Position numbers and translations under genes: made by a program. A stretch of 64,000 bases of DNA from Lacrimispora xylanisolvens (lineage in GTDB: Bacteria > Bacillota > Clostridia > Lachnospirales > Lachnospiraceae), in the NCBI RefSeq assembly GCF_002934545.1, contig NZ_PTJA01000008.1, positions 186,001 through 250,000 of the forward strand. Direction: 5' to 3'. Position 1 is the stretch's first letter, and each line of letters starts with the position of its first letter. Positions 36,080 through 44,883 of this stretch are shown here, piece by piece. The notes beneath the pieces are model-generated. The model searched no databases. It was not told where the DNA came from and saw nothing but the letters and a program-made list of their open reading frames with translations.

Positions 36080-36286
36080 TCACAGGGTAAAAAAAATAGT
36101 GATAGCCTCCTCTCTGCTCAGAGGTATTATCTTTACAATTTTGTTCATCTCTTCCACAGTAAACGTATCTCCCCTTCGTTTCATCTTCCGGTAAAATGTA
36201 CATCTGCTCATTCCGATGGCATCAGCGATTGCCTCCTGGGTAATTCCAGACTCAGCCATCTTTCCTTTTAACTTTTGTATATTCAA
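36080..36286 (-). CDS. small HTH DNA-binding protein (XRE/Cro-like), copy 1
   Basis: 68 residues, a single HTH domain: ESGITQEAIADAIGMSRCTFYRKMKRRGDTFTVEEMNKI, with the recognition helix around MSRCTFYRKM. Highly similar to the protein at 44884-45090, and small phage-repressor-like proteins of this type are widespread in Clostridia. TTG at 36286 is the likely start: GAGGGG lies 8 bases upstream, and the copy has the same arrangement; a GTG three codons earlier overlaps the RBS. 48 bases upstream of RpiR, so the two may be co-transcribed. Target unknown. Confidence 0.8.
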   Translation of the reverse strand: MNIQKLKGKMAESGITQEAIADAIGMSRCTFYRKMKRRGDTFTVEEMNKIVKIIPLSREEAITIFFTL

Positions 36287-36304
36287 ATAACTCACCCCTC
36301 CCCA

Positions 36305-36360
36305 GTTGCATTTATGCTACTACACAATATTAGAATAGCTCATTGAAAATGAAAAGTCAA
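36305..36360 (-). promoter_or_regulatory. promoter and operator-like palindrome of small HTH copy 1
   Basis: Minus strand: -35 TTGACT (36355-36360), 17-base spacer, -10 TATTCT (36332-36337), then GCATAAATGCAAC (36305-36317), containing the palindrome GCAT-AA-ATGC, between the -10 and the start. The same arrangement precedes the copy at 45090. Confidence 0.65.
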
Positions 36361-36386
36361 TATGAATAAAATTAACATCAAAAGAA

Positions 36387-36424
36387 ACGTTCGGATTGAA
36401 TCGTTTTTTCATCAATCCGAACGT
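36387..36424 (-). terminator. Rho-independent terminator of the LIV-1/LarA/ADH operon
   Basis: Perfect 13-base arms ACGTTCGGATTGA / TCAATCCGAACGT, 12-base loop, then TTTCTTTTG on the minus strand, 16 bases after the dehydrogenase stop. Confidence 0.85.
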
Positions 36425-36439
36425 ATTCCTGACAATCAG

Positions 36440-37495
36440 TTACTTTGTAAAATCCAAAAGTACCTTTAGCATATGCGCACCATTGCTGCTGAAATCCTCA
36501 AAGGCCTTTGCCCCTTCCTCATAAGGATATTCATGGGTAATTACCTGATCCAAATCGACTCCGCCGTCTTTTACCAGATCAATTAATTCTATAAAATCCT
36601 TATTCATAGCATTCCGGCTGCCATAGACATTCAGCTCCTTCTTCTGAATCATCGTAAAATTGAAGTCCAGATTTTTTTTACCAACACCAATAATAACCAC
36701 TTTTCCACCAAATGCTGCGGCCTCGATACAATCCTGAAAGGTGGAGGGCTGACCTACCGCCTCAATGCATACATCAAATCCATAAACTGCTTCATTGCCG
36801 TTAATTGTAATACTGCCAGTGATCTCTCTGGCCGCCTGAAGAAGTGCATGAGGGCTGTCATTTAAGATAGTTCCCGCAAAATCAAAATGTTCCATTGCAT
36901 AATCAAGCTTTTCCTTTGCCACATCTGATATGTAAACCTGGCCTCCCAGAGCCTTTGCGGCAATTGCAGCCAGAACGCCGATGGTTCCAGACCCTACCAC
37001 CAGCACTTTATCTCCCGGCTTAATTCCTGCACGCTGTATCCCATGATAACCGATACAGAAGGGTTCAATGGCCGTCAGCACCCTGGGAGAAAGTCCTTTT
37101 CCATCAAATATCCGTTCCAAAGGCATGGTGATGTATTGACAGAAGGCACCATCCGTCTGGCAGCCCATGGTGTGGTTATCCATGCAGGCATTAACAAGCC
37201 CCTTTTCACAGCTGTAGCAGGCATCACAGTTAAAATAGGGGTTACAGGTAACAATCATTCCCTTTTTCAAACCATATTCATTGTCTTCATCAATTTCAAT
37301 AATCTCTGCACTAAACTCATGGCCTGGAATTCTTGGATAATCAAAATACGCAAATGTTCCCCGGTAAGAACCCAGATCGCTTCCGCAAATACCTCCATAT
37401 AAAATTTTCAGTAATGCCTCTCCCGGCTTTCTTACTGGTTTTTCAACCTCTTTCACTTCCACCTTTCCAGGTTCCACTATATAAATTGCTTTCAT
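36440..37495 (-). CDS. zinc-dependent alcohol dehydrogenase (sorbitol/threonine dehydrogenase-like)
   Basis: 351 residues, MDR superfamily, NAD(P)-linked oxidation of a secondary alcohol. Catalytic zinc residues: Cys in GGICGSDLGSY and the GHE motif in RIPGHEFSAEI. Structural zinc lobe: CNPYFNCDACYSCEKGLVNAC. Cofactor site VLVVGSGTIGVLAAIAA, with SDVAKEK at the acidic position that prefers NAD. Last gene of the LIV-type importer operon, 27 bases after the LarA-like gene, so it probably oxidises the imported hydroxy compound. Confidence 0.92.
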   Translation of the reverse strand: MKAIYIVEPGKVEVKEVEKPVRKPGEALLKILYGGICGSDLGSYRGTFAYFDYPRIPGHEFSAEIIEIDEDNEYGLKKGMIVTCNPYFNCDACYSCEKGLVNACMDNHTMGCQTDGAFCQYITMPLERIFDGKGLSPRVLTAIEPFCIGYHGIQRAGIKPGDKVLVVGSGTIGVLAAIAAKALGGQVYISDVAKEKLDYAMEHFDFAGTILNDSPHALLQAAREITGSITINGNEAVYGFDVCIEAVGQPSTFQDCIEAAAFGGKVVIIGVGKKNLDFNFTMIQKKELNVYGSRNAMNKDFIELIDLVKDGGVDLDQVITHEYPYEEGAKAFEDFSSNGAHMLKVLLDFTK

Positions 37496-37522
37496 TTTGT
37501 CACTTCTCCTTATTTTCAGAAC

Positions 37523-38806
37523 CTACCAAAGCATTCCATCCTCATCAAAAGGCAGATCCATTGGCTCAGATTCTATCTCAATTGTTTCCATTCCCTTAAT
37601 TTCCTCTAAGTAATCCTCGGAAAGCATAATATGCTCCAGATGGAGGCTGTTGGGAATTCTGACAACTCTTGGCCGGGTCTTGTCAATTTCGTTGCAGCTT
37701 TTAATGCAAACCTGAATTGCTTCCCTATCACTTTCCATTATAATTGGAATCCGGACTCCTCCAAGCACAGTGCAGGTGATTGCATTTGGATACATGGAGG
37801 CTAAATCCAGTTTATCAAAAACACGTTTTGTGGTAGCACTGGAGAATCCTAATCCAATGCCGTTTCCGTGGGTTTCTTTACTTAAATCCAGAACCACAAC
37901 CCTTTGGGCAGCTATCCCGCCAGTGGCATAAGGAGAGCAAAAGGTTCCGGTTATATTGGGATCCATTCCGTCACCGCTATAGTTTTTTCCTATCTCATCA
38001 ACAATTAAAACATCACAGGAGTCCACCAGAATTCTTGCCATATAGGAGGCGGCTTCCTTTAAAAGGGCTGGCTCCATTTCCTCAATCTCATCTGCATTTA
38101 CCGCTACGATCTTACAGGTCTCATCGTAGGCATTTTCTATGGTCGGAACTGCAAATAAGACAGGAGCATGCCTGATTATGGCCTTTCCGAACAAAGGCAC
38201 ATTTTTTGCCATATGTTTAAATCCTGCTTCATGGCAAACCTCAGCCCCATACTGTTTTCCCAATCCAATTGCCATCATTTTCATAATTCCGCTTTCGTAG
38301 GGACCCCGGAACGCCGTATGAGGTTTGATTCTGCAGCCAATGACAATGCCATCGGATTCCGCTGCGTATTTATCTATGTAAACATCCTTTCCCTCTTCAT
38401 TCACTCCAATTTTCTTTACCTCCATTGAAGAAAGGATGGGGCACTGGAGATATTCTTCAGTAATTCCATAGCCCCTTAGAATCTCCCTCTGCCCCGCAGC
38501 GGTACTCCCCCCATGGCTTCCCATGGCAGGAACTACAAAGGGTTGTGCACCTTTTGATTTAATAAAATCTGCAATGCACTTTGTGGTCAATGCGTTGTTT
38601 GCAATTCCCCTGGAGCCTGCCGTAATCGCAATTTTCATTCCCGGTTTAATCTGGGAAGAGAACTTTTCTTCTGAAAGCAGTTTCTTTATTATGCCAGGTA
38701 TCTCTTCTGGTTCGATTTTATTACGGGGAAATATCTGACGGACCCGGAACATTCTGGGCACCGTTACATTCTTTACCAATTCAGCCACAAAAGGTCTTTC
38801 TCTCAT
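37523..38806 (-). CDS. LarA/DUF2088-family protein (lactate-racemase-like)
   Basis: 427 residues. The N-terminal DUF2088 domain is clear: PGMKIAITAGSRGIANN, FVVPAMGSHGGSTAAGQ and IVIGCRIKPHTAFRGPYESG, containing His residues as in nickel-pincer LarA enzymes; the C-terminal half has DVLIVDEIGKNYSGDGMDPN and ATTKRVFDKLDLASMYPNA. LarA homologues racemise or epimerise 2-hydroxy acids. No larB/larC/larE maturation gene is in the window. Between livF (15 bases) and the dehydrogenase (27 bases), so it should act on the imported compound. Confidence 0.85.
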   Translation of the reverse strand: MRERPFVAELVKNVTVPRMFRVRQIFPRNKIEPEEIPGIIKKLLSEEKFSSQIKPGMKIAITAGSRGIANNALTTKCIADFIKSKGAQPFVVPAMGSHGGSTAAGQREILRGYGITEEYLQCPILSSMEVKKIGVNEEGKDVYIDKYAAESDGIVIGCRIKPHTAFRGPYESGIMKMMAIGLGKQYGAEVCHEAGFKHMAKNVPLFGKAIIRHAPVLFAVPTIENAYDETCKIVAVNADEIEEMEPALLKEAASYMARILVDSCDVLIVDEIGKNYSGDGMDPNITGTFCSPYATGGIAAQRVVVLDLSKETHGNGIGLGFSSATTKRVFDKLDLASMYPNAITCTVLGGVRIPIIMESDREAIQVCIKSCNEIDKTRPRVVRIPNSLHLEHIMLSEDYLEEIKGMETIEIESEPMDLPFDEDGMLW

Positions 38807-38821
38807 GTTAATACCCCCCCT

Positions 38822-39544
38822 TTATTCACCTAAATAAGCTTTTTTAACCTCTTCATTCTGAAGCAGATTCACACTGGTGTCGTGAAGAATGATTTCTCCA
38901 TTCTGCATCACATAACCCCGATCCGCCACATTCAAAGCTATTTTTGAATTCTGCTCCACAAACAGAACGGAAGTTCCCTGCTTGTTAATACGAACAATGG
39001 ATTCGAAAATTTCTTTTATTATGATAGGTGCCAGTCCCAGTGAAGGCTCATCCAGCAAAATCATTCTGGGATTGCACAGCAGGGCGCGGCCGATTGCCAG
39101 CATCTGCTGCTCTCCTCCGGAGAGAGTGCCCGCAAGCTGGGTTCTTCGTTCATACAATCTTGGAAACATTTCATATACATGATCAATATCCTTGTTAATA
39201 TTCGCTTTATCCTTACGAATATAGGTTCCCATCTGAATATTCTCTGCAACAGTAAGCTTTGAAAAAACATGTCTTCCCTCTAAAACCTGCACCAGACCCT
39301 GACCTGCAATTAAATGCCCTCTGGTTCTTCCAATGTTCCTGCCATCAAAAAGGATTTCCCCTTTTACACCAGATGGTGCCGTCAGTCCCGAAACAGTCTG
39401 AAGGGTTGTTGTTTTTCCAGCTCCGTTGGCACCGATTATGGTTACAATCTCACCCTCATCCACATAGAGGTCAATCCCATGAACCACTTTAATATTTCCA
39501 TAAGAATACTGAAGGTTTTTCAATTCCAATAAATGTTTTCCCAT
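38822..39544 (-). CDS. livF: LIV-type ABC transporter ATP-binding protein LivF (operon 1)
   Basis: 240 residues. Walker A GANGAGKTTTLQTV, signature LSGGEQQMLAIGRAL, Walker B MILLDEPSLGLAP, H-loop VLFVEQN. This is the LivF subgroup (branched-chain amino acid/amide transporter family). Overlaps livG by one base. The family transports amino acids, amides, and also organic acids; the enzyme neighbours here point to a hydroxy compound. Confidence 0.94.
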   Translation of the reverse strand: MGKHLLELKNLQYSYGNIKVVHGIDLYVDEGEIVTIIGANGAGKTTTLQTVSGLTAPSGVKGEILFDGRNIGRTRGHLIAGQGLVQVLEGRHVFSKLTVAENIQMGTYIRKDKANINKDIDHVYEMFPRLYERRTQLAGTLSGGEQQMLAIGRALLCNPRMILLDEPSLGLAPIIIKEIFESIVRINKQGTSVLFVEQNSKIALNVADRGYVMQNGEIILHDTSVNLLQNEEVKKAYLGE

Positions 39545-40296
39545 TATTCACCTCCCAGGTAAGCTTCAATTACGGCAGGATTGTTCTGGATTTCCGAGGG
39601 CGCGCCTTCTGCAAGCAGCTTACCATAGTTTAATACATACATATAATCAGCAAGCCCCATCATCAGCTTCATATCATGTTCTATGATCAGAATGCTTATC
39701 CCTCTTTCCACTATTCTCTTGCACAGCACATCAAGCTCATTCTTCTCTGTGGCATTCATTCCTGCAGCCGGCTCATCAAGAAGCAATATCTTAGGATCGC
39801 TTGCCAGGGCACGACAGATCTCAAGAAGCCTCTGTTTTCCATAGGAAAGGGATCCTGCCGGTTCATCCTTCAATTCCAGAAGCCCTACGAAATCCAGCAA
39901 TTTCAAAGCCTTTTCATAAGCCTTCTTCTCCTCTTCTCTTTCTTTTTTTGTCTTAAAAAGAGAATCTGTAACGCTGGAATTCAGTCTGGAATGCATTCCT
40001 ACGATTACATTTTCATATACTTTCATTTTTTTAAACAGATTGATAATCTGATAGGTACGGCTGATTCCTGCTTTATTGATCTGATAAGGGCGATAGCCCT
40101 GAATTTCTTTTCCTTCAAATATTATCTTTCCTTCATTTGGAGTATAAACACCGCTGATGCAGTTGAAAAAAGTTGTTTTACCCGCACCGTTTGGACCAAT
40201 AAGGCCAGTGATTTTTCCATCTCTTACTTCCATGGAAACGTCATTATTCGCCACCAGACCGCCAAACCTTAAGGTTACGTTTTTGACCTTCAGCAT
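39544..40296 (-). CDS. livG: LIV-type ABC transporter ATP-binding protein LivG (operon 1)
   Basis: 250 residues. Walker A GPNGAGKTTFFNCISG, signature LSYGKQRLLEICRAL, Walker B ILLLDEPAAGMN, H-loop ILIIEHDMKLMMGLAD and the typical LivG end AVIEAYLGGE. Overlaps livM by 7 bases and livF by one. Confidence 0.95.
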   Translation of the reverse strand: MLKVKNVTLRFGGLVANNDVSMEVRDGKITGLIGPNGAGKTTFFNCISGVYTPNEGKIIFEGKEIQGYRPYQINKAGISRTYQIINLFKKMKVYENVIVGMHSRLNSSVTDSLFKTKKEREEEKKAYEKALKLLDFVGLLELKDEPAGSLSYGKQRLLEICRALASDPKILLLDEPAAGMNATEKNELDVLCKRIVERGISILIIEHDMKLMMGLADYMYVLNYGKLLAEGAPSEIQNNPAVIEAYLGGE

Positions 40297-41273
40297 TTAT
40301 TTACTCCTTTCTTTCTGAATTTTACTGCAACGTCCTGATATGCCCCATAAAGGCCTCCTGGCAGCACAACAATTACAATTAACAGCAAAACACCATAAAT
40401 TAACAGCTGATACTTTTCCGTAGCACGGAGCGCCTCGTTTAATATAAGTACCGATACTGCGCCAAAAATGGGACCGAAGCGGGAAGCCGTTCCGCCAAAC
40501 AAAAGCATGGTAAGAAACATAACGGACTGCTTGTACATAAATGTGTCCGGGCTGATGAACTTCACGCAGTGAGCATACATCCCACCGGAAAAGGCTGTAA
40601 AAAATGCGCTGATGGCAAATGCCAGTATTTTATAGTTCCGGACATTGATTCCCATTCCATCCGCTGCATGGGAATTCTCTCTGATTGCTATAAAAGCCCG
40701 TCCAACTTTGGATTTTATCAGATTGTTTTTCATAAGCAGAAAAACAAGCACACTGATCAGTCCAAAATAATAAAACTTGCTGTAGGTATTCAGTTTATAT
40801 CCAAAAATGCTTACCGATTCTGTAAAAAATCCTGTAAAATTGCCCGTGATCTCATAGGGAGACTGAGCAACCAACTGATACACGATCTCTCCGAAGGCAA
40901 TTGTTGCCAGGGAAAGGAAATGAAAAACCAGCTTGGATGCAGGATAAGCCAGACCTGCACCGATAACAGCTGCCAGAAAAGCAGCAATTATCATGGTAAG
41001 AATCACCGGAATATGGGTGTATTTATGTAGAATCGCAGATCCATAAGCCCCGATTGCAAAAAAGGCTGCATGACCCAGCGATATCTGGCCGCTATAACCG
41101 AACACAATGTCCAGACCCGACACTGCTATGATGTAAATAAAGATAAAGCTCACAATTGTAAATGCATACTCAAAATGTATCACATTGAGAAACACAGGCA
41201 TCAATAAGAGGACCAAAAGAATTATTAAGTCTTTTTTTCTGTTTGAAATCGCATTTTTTAATCGTAGATTCAT
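40290..41273 (-). CDS. livM: LIV-type ABC transporter permease LivM (operon 1)
   Basis: 327 residues, eight to nine membrane segments. Family motifs GYSGQISLGHAAFFAIGAYG and IRENSHAADGMGINVRNYK, with GGTASRFGPIFGA. The open frame runs upstream to 41444 over the end of livH, but the start at 41273 has GGAGG 8 bases before it and begins a normal LivM N-terminus. Confidence 0.93.
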   Translation of the reverse strand: MNLRLKNAISNRKKDLIILLVLLLMPVFLNVIHFEYAFTIVSFIFIYIIAVSGLDIVFGYSGQISLGHAAFFAIGAYGSAILHKYTHIPVILTMIIAAFLAAVIGAGLAYPASKLVFHFLSLATIAFGEIVYQLVAQSPYEITGNFTGFFTESVSIFGYKLNTYSKFYYFGLISVLVFLLMKNNLIKSKVGRAFIAIRENSHAADGMGINVRNYKILAFAISAFFTAFSGGMYAHCVKFISPDTFMYKQSVMFLTMLLFGGTASRFGPIFGAVSVLILNEALRATEKYQLLIYGVLLLIVIVVLPGGLYGAYQDVAVKFRKKGVNKC

Positions 41274-41286
41274 TCCATTCTCCTCC

Positions 41287-42159
41287 CTAATCCTGAATTG
41301 CCCGCTCATTAAAAATACCAGTGGGCTTAATAAACAAAAACGTAATAAGCAGGATATAAGCCACCAGATCTTTATATGAGGAGGAAATATAAGCGGAAGT
41401 AAACGTTTCCACCAATCCAAGAATCGCACCTCCAAGCATGGCACCGTACATATTACCGTAACCTCCCATTACTGCACTGGCAAAACCTTTTCTGCCAATG
41501 GTCGCACCCAGGGTTGTATATACCCCGTAAAGTGGTCCGATGAGCATACCTGCAAGCGCAGCCACTGCTGCAGAAATTCCCCAGGTAAGCCCCGTGGCAA
41601 GAGATACATTGATTCCAAGACTTCTGGCAGCCAGCGGGTCCATGGCAGCGGCTCTCATGGAAGTCCCAAACCTGGTATGCTTCATAAAAATATGAAGAGA
41701 AACCATACATATCATAGAAACTAAAATGCAGACAAAGGCTTCTGTCTGAATGTTTACACCAAGAATTCTTATATTGGTAACATGAAATATTCTTGGAAAG
41801 TTAATGGACTGGGTCCCCCATACCAGCATAGATCCGTTCTGAATGATATAGGAAACCGCAATGGTAGCCAGTACCGTATAGATCGGCAAGGTTCCCTTTG
41901 CAACAAGCTTGCTGATGATGCCCTTCTCCAAAACCATTCCAAACCCCAGCATAATAATAAAAACAATAATTACTGTAAGAATAAAGGGAATATGAAAAAC
42001 CCCATAAAAGGTATATCCCAGAAACGCGCCTAATGTAAGAATATCGCCCTGTGTAAAGTTAAGCATTCCTGAAGCTTTGTAAATCAGACTGTAGCCCAGG
42101 GCAATCAGTCCATAAACGCAGCCCAGCACAAGACCTGAAACAAGAATTTGTATTATCAT
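41287..42159 (-). CDS. livH: LIV-type ABC transporter permease LivH (operon 1)
   Basis: 290 residues, eight membrane segments. Begins IIQILVSGLVLGCVYGLIALG, with MLNFTQGDILTLGAF and RAAAMDPLAARSLGIN, all typical for LivH. GGAGG precedes the ATG. 13 bases before livM. Confidence 0.94.
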   Translation of the reverse strand: MIIQILVSGLVLGCVYGLIALGYSLIYKASGMLNFTQGDILTLGAFLGYTFYGVFHIPFILTVIIVFIIMLGFGMVLEKGIISKLVAKGTLPIYTVLATIAVSYIIQNGSMLVWGTQSINFPRIFHVTNIRILGVNIQTEAFVCILVSMICMVSLHIFMKHTRFGTSMRAAAMDPLAARSLGINVSLATGLTWGISAAVAALAGMLIGPLYGVYTTLGATIGRKGFASAVMGGYGNMYGAMLGGAILGLVETFTSAYISSSYKDLVAYILLITFLFIKPTGIFNERAIQD

Positions 42160-42228
42160 TTCTTACCTCCAAGGTAACCGCCTATATTCCACCTGACCGG
42201 ATATAGGCGGACCATACTATATGTTTTA

Positions 42229-43476
42229 TTACTCTGCCAGTTTAGTAATATTTCCTGCCTTAATCCACTCATTAAAGTCTAAGTATTTTCCATCAATAAT
42301 AATGTAATCGTTGAGAGTATGAAGTCCTTCCCTGGTTCCGTCAGTGAAATCCAGCATTCCTCCAAGAGATTTAAAATCCTTGATCTTGCTGATTGCATCT
42401 TTGATTGCTTCCTTATCATTGCTTCCTGCTATTTTCGACGCCTCCCAGAATACCATCATCGCATCCCAGCTTCTGTATGCGCAGTCATGGAACGGCATTA
42501 CACCATACGCTTGATAGTAAAGCTCTAAAAATTCCTTCATTTCAGGATCTTTCGCTTCTTCTACACTGCTGTATACCACGTATGGATAAGCAAATACCCA
42601 GTTGTTGACCGCATCCCCAGCCACATTAATTGTGTCAACCGGAATTCCCTCACGGTTAAAGCAGAGTTTATTAAATCCAAGCTGCCGCAGCTGCTTTGCA
42701 AAAATTGCCTGAGTCGGACCATTGGTAGAGCAGAATACTGCATCTGGTTTAGAATTAATCATCTTAGCCACCTGACCGGAGAAATCTGTATCCCCCTCTG
42801 TGTAGCTTTCAATGGTAGTAACTTCAATTCCCGCCTTTTTTGCTTCCTCTATAAACGTTTCAGCACTGGTTTTTGCAGCATCATCAAGACCGCGGAATAC
42901 CGCTACCTTTTTAACATCTAAATTCAGCATCTTCTCCGTGACATGAGGCATGGAAAGAGCGGTGTTTAATCCTGCACGGAAAACATATTCCCATCCCTGC
43001 TGCATCCATGTAGGACTGTTTCCTGTTCCAATAGTAGGAATTTTGGCTTCGTTATAGATTCCACCTGCTGCAAGTACGTTGCTGCTTGTTAATGATCCCA
43101 GGATGGCATCCACCTTATCTACCTGAATCATCTTATTGGCAATCTTAACTGCTTCCTCGGGAGAACCCTGATCATCATAATTCACAAGCTTAATGGGTAC
43201 CCCATTAAAACCGCCCTCCTTATTAATTACCTTAACAGCCAGTTCAGCTGCCATATTGGCAGATTCTCCGACCTGTGCATTGACACCGGTCAAGGGCTGG
43301 GGATTTCCTATTACAAAAACCTCACCCGCCTCAGCAGTGCCAGTTGTGCTCTCCGAAACAGCTGCACCCGTCGTGGTTTCTTCCGTCTTTGTACTTGTTT
43401 TTCCAGCTCCGCATGCGGTTAAGAACATTGTTAAACTTAAACCCAGTGCAAGAATTTTAGATAACTGCTTTTTCAT
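42229..43476 (-). CDS. LIV-type substrate-binding lipoprotein (operon 1)
   Basis: 415 residues. Lipoprotein signal ending in LTAC (Cys about residue 22), then a Thr/Glu linker and a Peripla_BP_6 fold: FVIGNPQPLTGVNAQVGESA, LVNYDDQGSPEEAVKIANKMIQ in part, GSLTSSNVLAAGGIYNEAKIP. Binds the imported ligand outside the cell; first gene of the operon. Start at 43476 has GGAGG 8 bases upstream; an ATG five codons earlier lies on the RBS. Confidence 0.93.
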   Translation of the reverse strand: MKKQLSKILALGLSLTMFLTACGAGKTSTKTEETTTGAAVSESTTGTAEAGEVFVIGNPQPLTGVNAQVGESANMAAELAVKVINKEGGFNGVPIKLVNYDDQGSPEEAVKIANKMIQVDKVDAILGSLTSSNVLAAGGIYNEAKIPTIGTGNSPTWMQQGWEYVFRAGLNTALSMPHVTEKMLNLDVKKVAVFRGLDDAAKTSAETFIEEAKKAGIEVTTIESYTEGDTDFSGQVAKMINSKPDAVFCSTNGPTQAIFAKQLRQLGFNKLCFNREGIPVDTINVAGDAVNNWVFAYPYVVYSSVEEAKDPEMKEFLELYYQAYGVMPFHDCAYRSWDAMMVFWEASKIAGSNDKEAIKDAISKIKDFKSLGGMLDFTDGTREGLHTLNDYIIIDGKYLDFNEWIKAGNITKLAE

Positions 43477-43635
43477 TTTTACTTCCTCCATTTTTATTAT
43501 TATCTTAAAAAGATATCGTGGTTAACTGAAAGCCCCTTCTCCTGACTTTCATAAATCGGGAAAATCAAAATTCCTCTTTTATTCACCTGTTATTTCACTT
43601 ATATTTAACTAATATATCAGTTCAAATATAGCCAC

Positions 43636-43664
43636 ATAATATACTAACAAAGGCTCATAGTCAA
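43636..43664 (-). promoter_or_regulatory. promoter of the LIV-1 operon
   Basis: Minus strand TTGACT, 17-base spacer, TATTAT. About 160 bases upstream of the binding-protein start, leaving a leader in which a dyad ATATTT..AACT..AGTT..AAATAT is seen. Confidence 0.65.
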
Positions 43665-43797
43665 GCTATTTTCTGTATATTTTATATAATTTTTCTTAAT
43701 TGTATAATATTTGATTAGTATATTTGCATATTTGAAACATTTTATTTTTTTATTTTTTATGCCATTTATTTTTGCAGTAAATACATTTTCTGCATGC

Positions 43798-43846
43798 AAA
43801 AAAAAGAATGCTGAAAATGTGCTTTTTTAGCATATTCTCAGCATTC
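43798..43846 (-). terminator. Rho-independent terminator of the GntR gene
   Basis: Minus-strand stem GAATGCTGAGAATATGC / GCACATTTTCAGCATTC (two mismatches), followed by eight T residues. Confidence 0.85.
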
Positions 43847-43881
43847 AATATTAATTTAACGTATTCATCTATTTTATAATA

Positions 43882-44550
43882 TTACAATATTGATTTTTTA
43901 GGGAAAATTAAATCCATTGCATTATTCCAGGAATTTCTAATATGCATTTTATAATTTTCAAGAACATCTGCATCATTATTGCAAAGCATTGAATCTAAAA
44001 TTTCCAGATGCTCCTCAATGGAAAGTGTATAGTTTAAGTTAACCTTTGCGCAATATACCCGTATTCTGTTACTATGATCCGCCACCACATTCAGCAACTC
44101 TTTCAAAAAGCTATTTTGAGACTGAGAGATAACCGTATTATGTAAACAATCGTCCAACCTGGTGTAGTATTTCACATATTCTTCATGATCCTTAAACTCA
44201 GGTGGATTCTGAAAGGAATCGTACATTTTTTTAAGCCATTCCTTGCTTAATCTGTTATAACACTCTACCGCTATGTACGGCTCATTCAGTAAACGCACCT
44301 CATAAATTGCATTGACCAGATTATAATCGATTTCTCCAACTAAAGTTCCTTTTCGCGGATATATTTTAACAAATGAATCCTTTTCCAATCTTTGAATTGC
44401 TTCGCGGATGGGAGTCCTGCTCATGCCTAATTCTTTCTGTAACTCCATATCAGAAATATCTTGCAAAGGAAGATATTCGCCCAGTATAATCTTATTTTTT
44501 ATATATTCATAGGCATTTGAAAATTTGTCTTCTTTTACCGATTTATCCAT
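43882..44550 (-). CDS. GntR family (FadR/FCD) transcriptional regulator
   Basis: 222 residues. N-terminal winged helix: AYEYIKNKIILGEYLP, ISDMELQKELGMSRTPIREAIQRLEKDSFVKIYPRKGTLVG; C-terminal FCD helical ligand domain with the LHNTVISQSQN region and a metal-site-like His pattern (EEHLEILDSM). FCD regulators sense carboxylic acids. Located upstream of the LIV-1/LarA/ADH operon on the same strand, it is the likely regulator of that operon; hydroxy-acid sensing fits the LarA-like neighbour. Confidence 0.92.
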   Translation of the reverse strand: MDKSVKEDKFSNAYEYIKNKIILGEYLPLQDISDMELQKELGMSRTPIREAIQRLEKDSFVKIYPRKGTLVGEIDYNLVNAIYEVRLLNEPYIAVECYNRLSKEWLKKMYDSFQNPPEFKDHEEYVKYYTRLDDCLHNTVISQSQNSFLKELLNVVADHSNRIRVYCAKVNLNYTLSIEEHLEILDSMLCNNDADVLENYKMHIRNSWNNAMDLIFPKKSIL

Positions 44551-44883
44551 TTCTGCCCCCTTCTGCTATGATGTTTCAAGTCAAACAAATTCCCTCTGTC
44601 ACCATAATCACGAAGCAAACTTCAGAATTTTAGTTTGCCCGTCTCTAGTTTATTTCATTAATTATTGAATTGTCAACACTTATTTCGATAATTATGTAAC
44701 AATATGATTCAATTTTGACATTAACACAATTTATATGGAGTTATTAGCGTTAAATATAGAAATTACTGACCAACCTCTGCCCAAATGACAACAATAAAAC
44801 TGCAGATGCTGTGCCTGACTGTACCAAACACCGCATCTGCAAATTGACTGGGCCATCTATGTAATATTATCGCGTTTATGTTA
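44551..44883. other. intergenic region upstream of the GntR gene
   Basis: 333 bases without a gene. A minus-strand promoter-like pair TTGACA (44671-44676) and TAAACT (44647-44652), with an 18-base spacer, may serve GntR. A hairpin TGCAGATGC / GCATCTGCA at 44801-44841, followed by T-rich sequence on the minus strand, probably terminates the small HTH gene. Confidence 0.55.
44801..44841 (-). terminator. probable terminator of small HTH copy 2
   Basis: Nine-base arms TGCAGATGC / GCATCTGCA with a 23-base loop that can add a GTG/CAC pairing; GTTTTATTG follows on the minus strand. Confidence 0.55.

Larger units (their letters stand above)
43492..43881. other. intergenic region between LIV-1 operon and GntR gene
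   Basis: A 390-base AT-rich stretch. It holds the LIV-1 promoter (43636-43664), an imperfect dyad downstream of it (about 43597-43630) that may be the GntR operator, a second AT-rich segment with repeated ATTTG and TAGTATA elements (about 43690-43740), and the terminator of the GntR gene (43798-43846). No ORF with a ribosome binding site was seen. Confidence 0.6.

Noticed and set aside
39676-40272. 198-codon plus-strand frame over livG
   Set aside because: Antisense shadow of a clear LivG gene.
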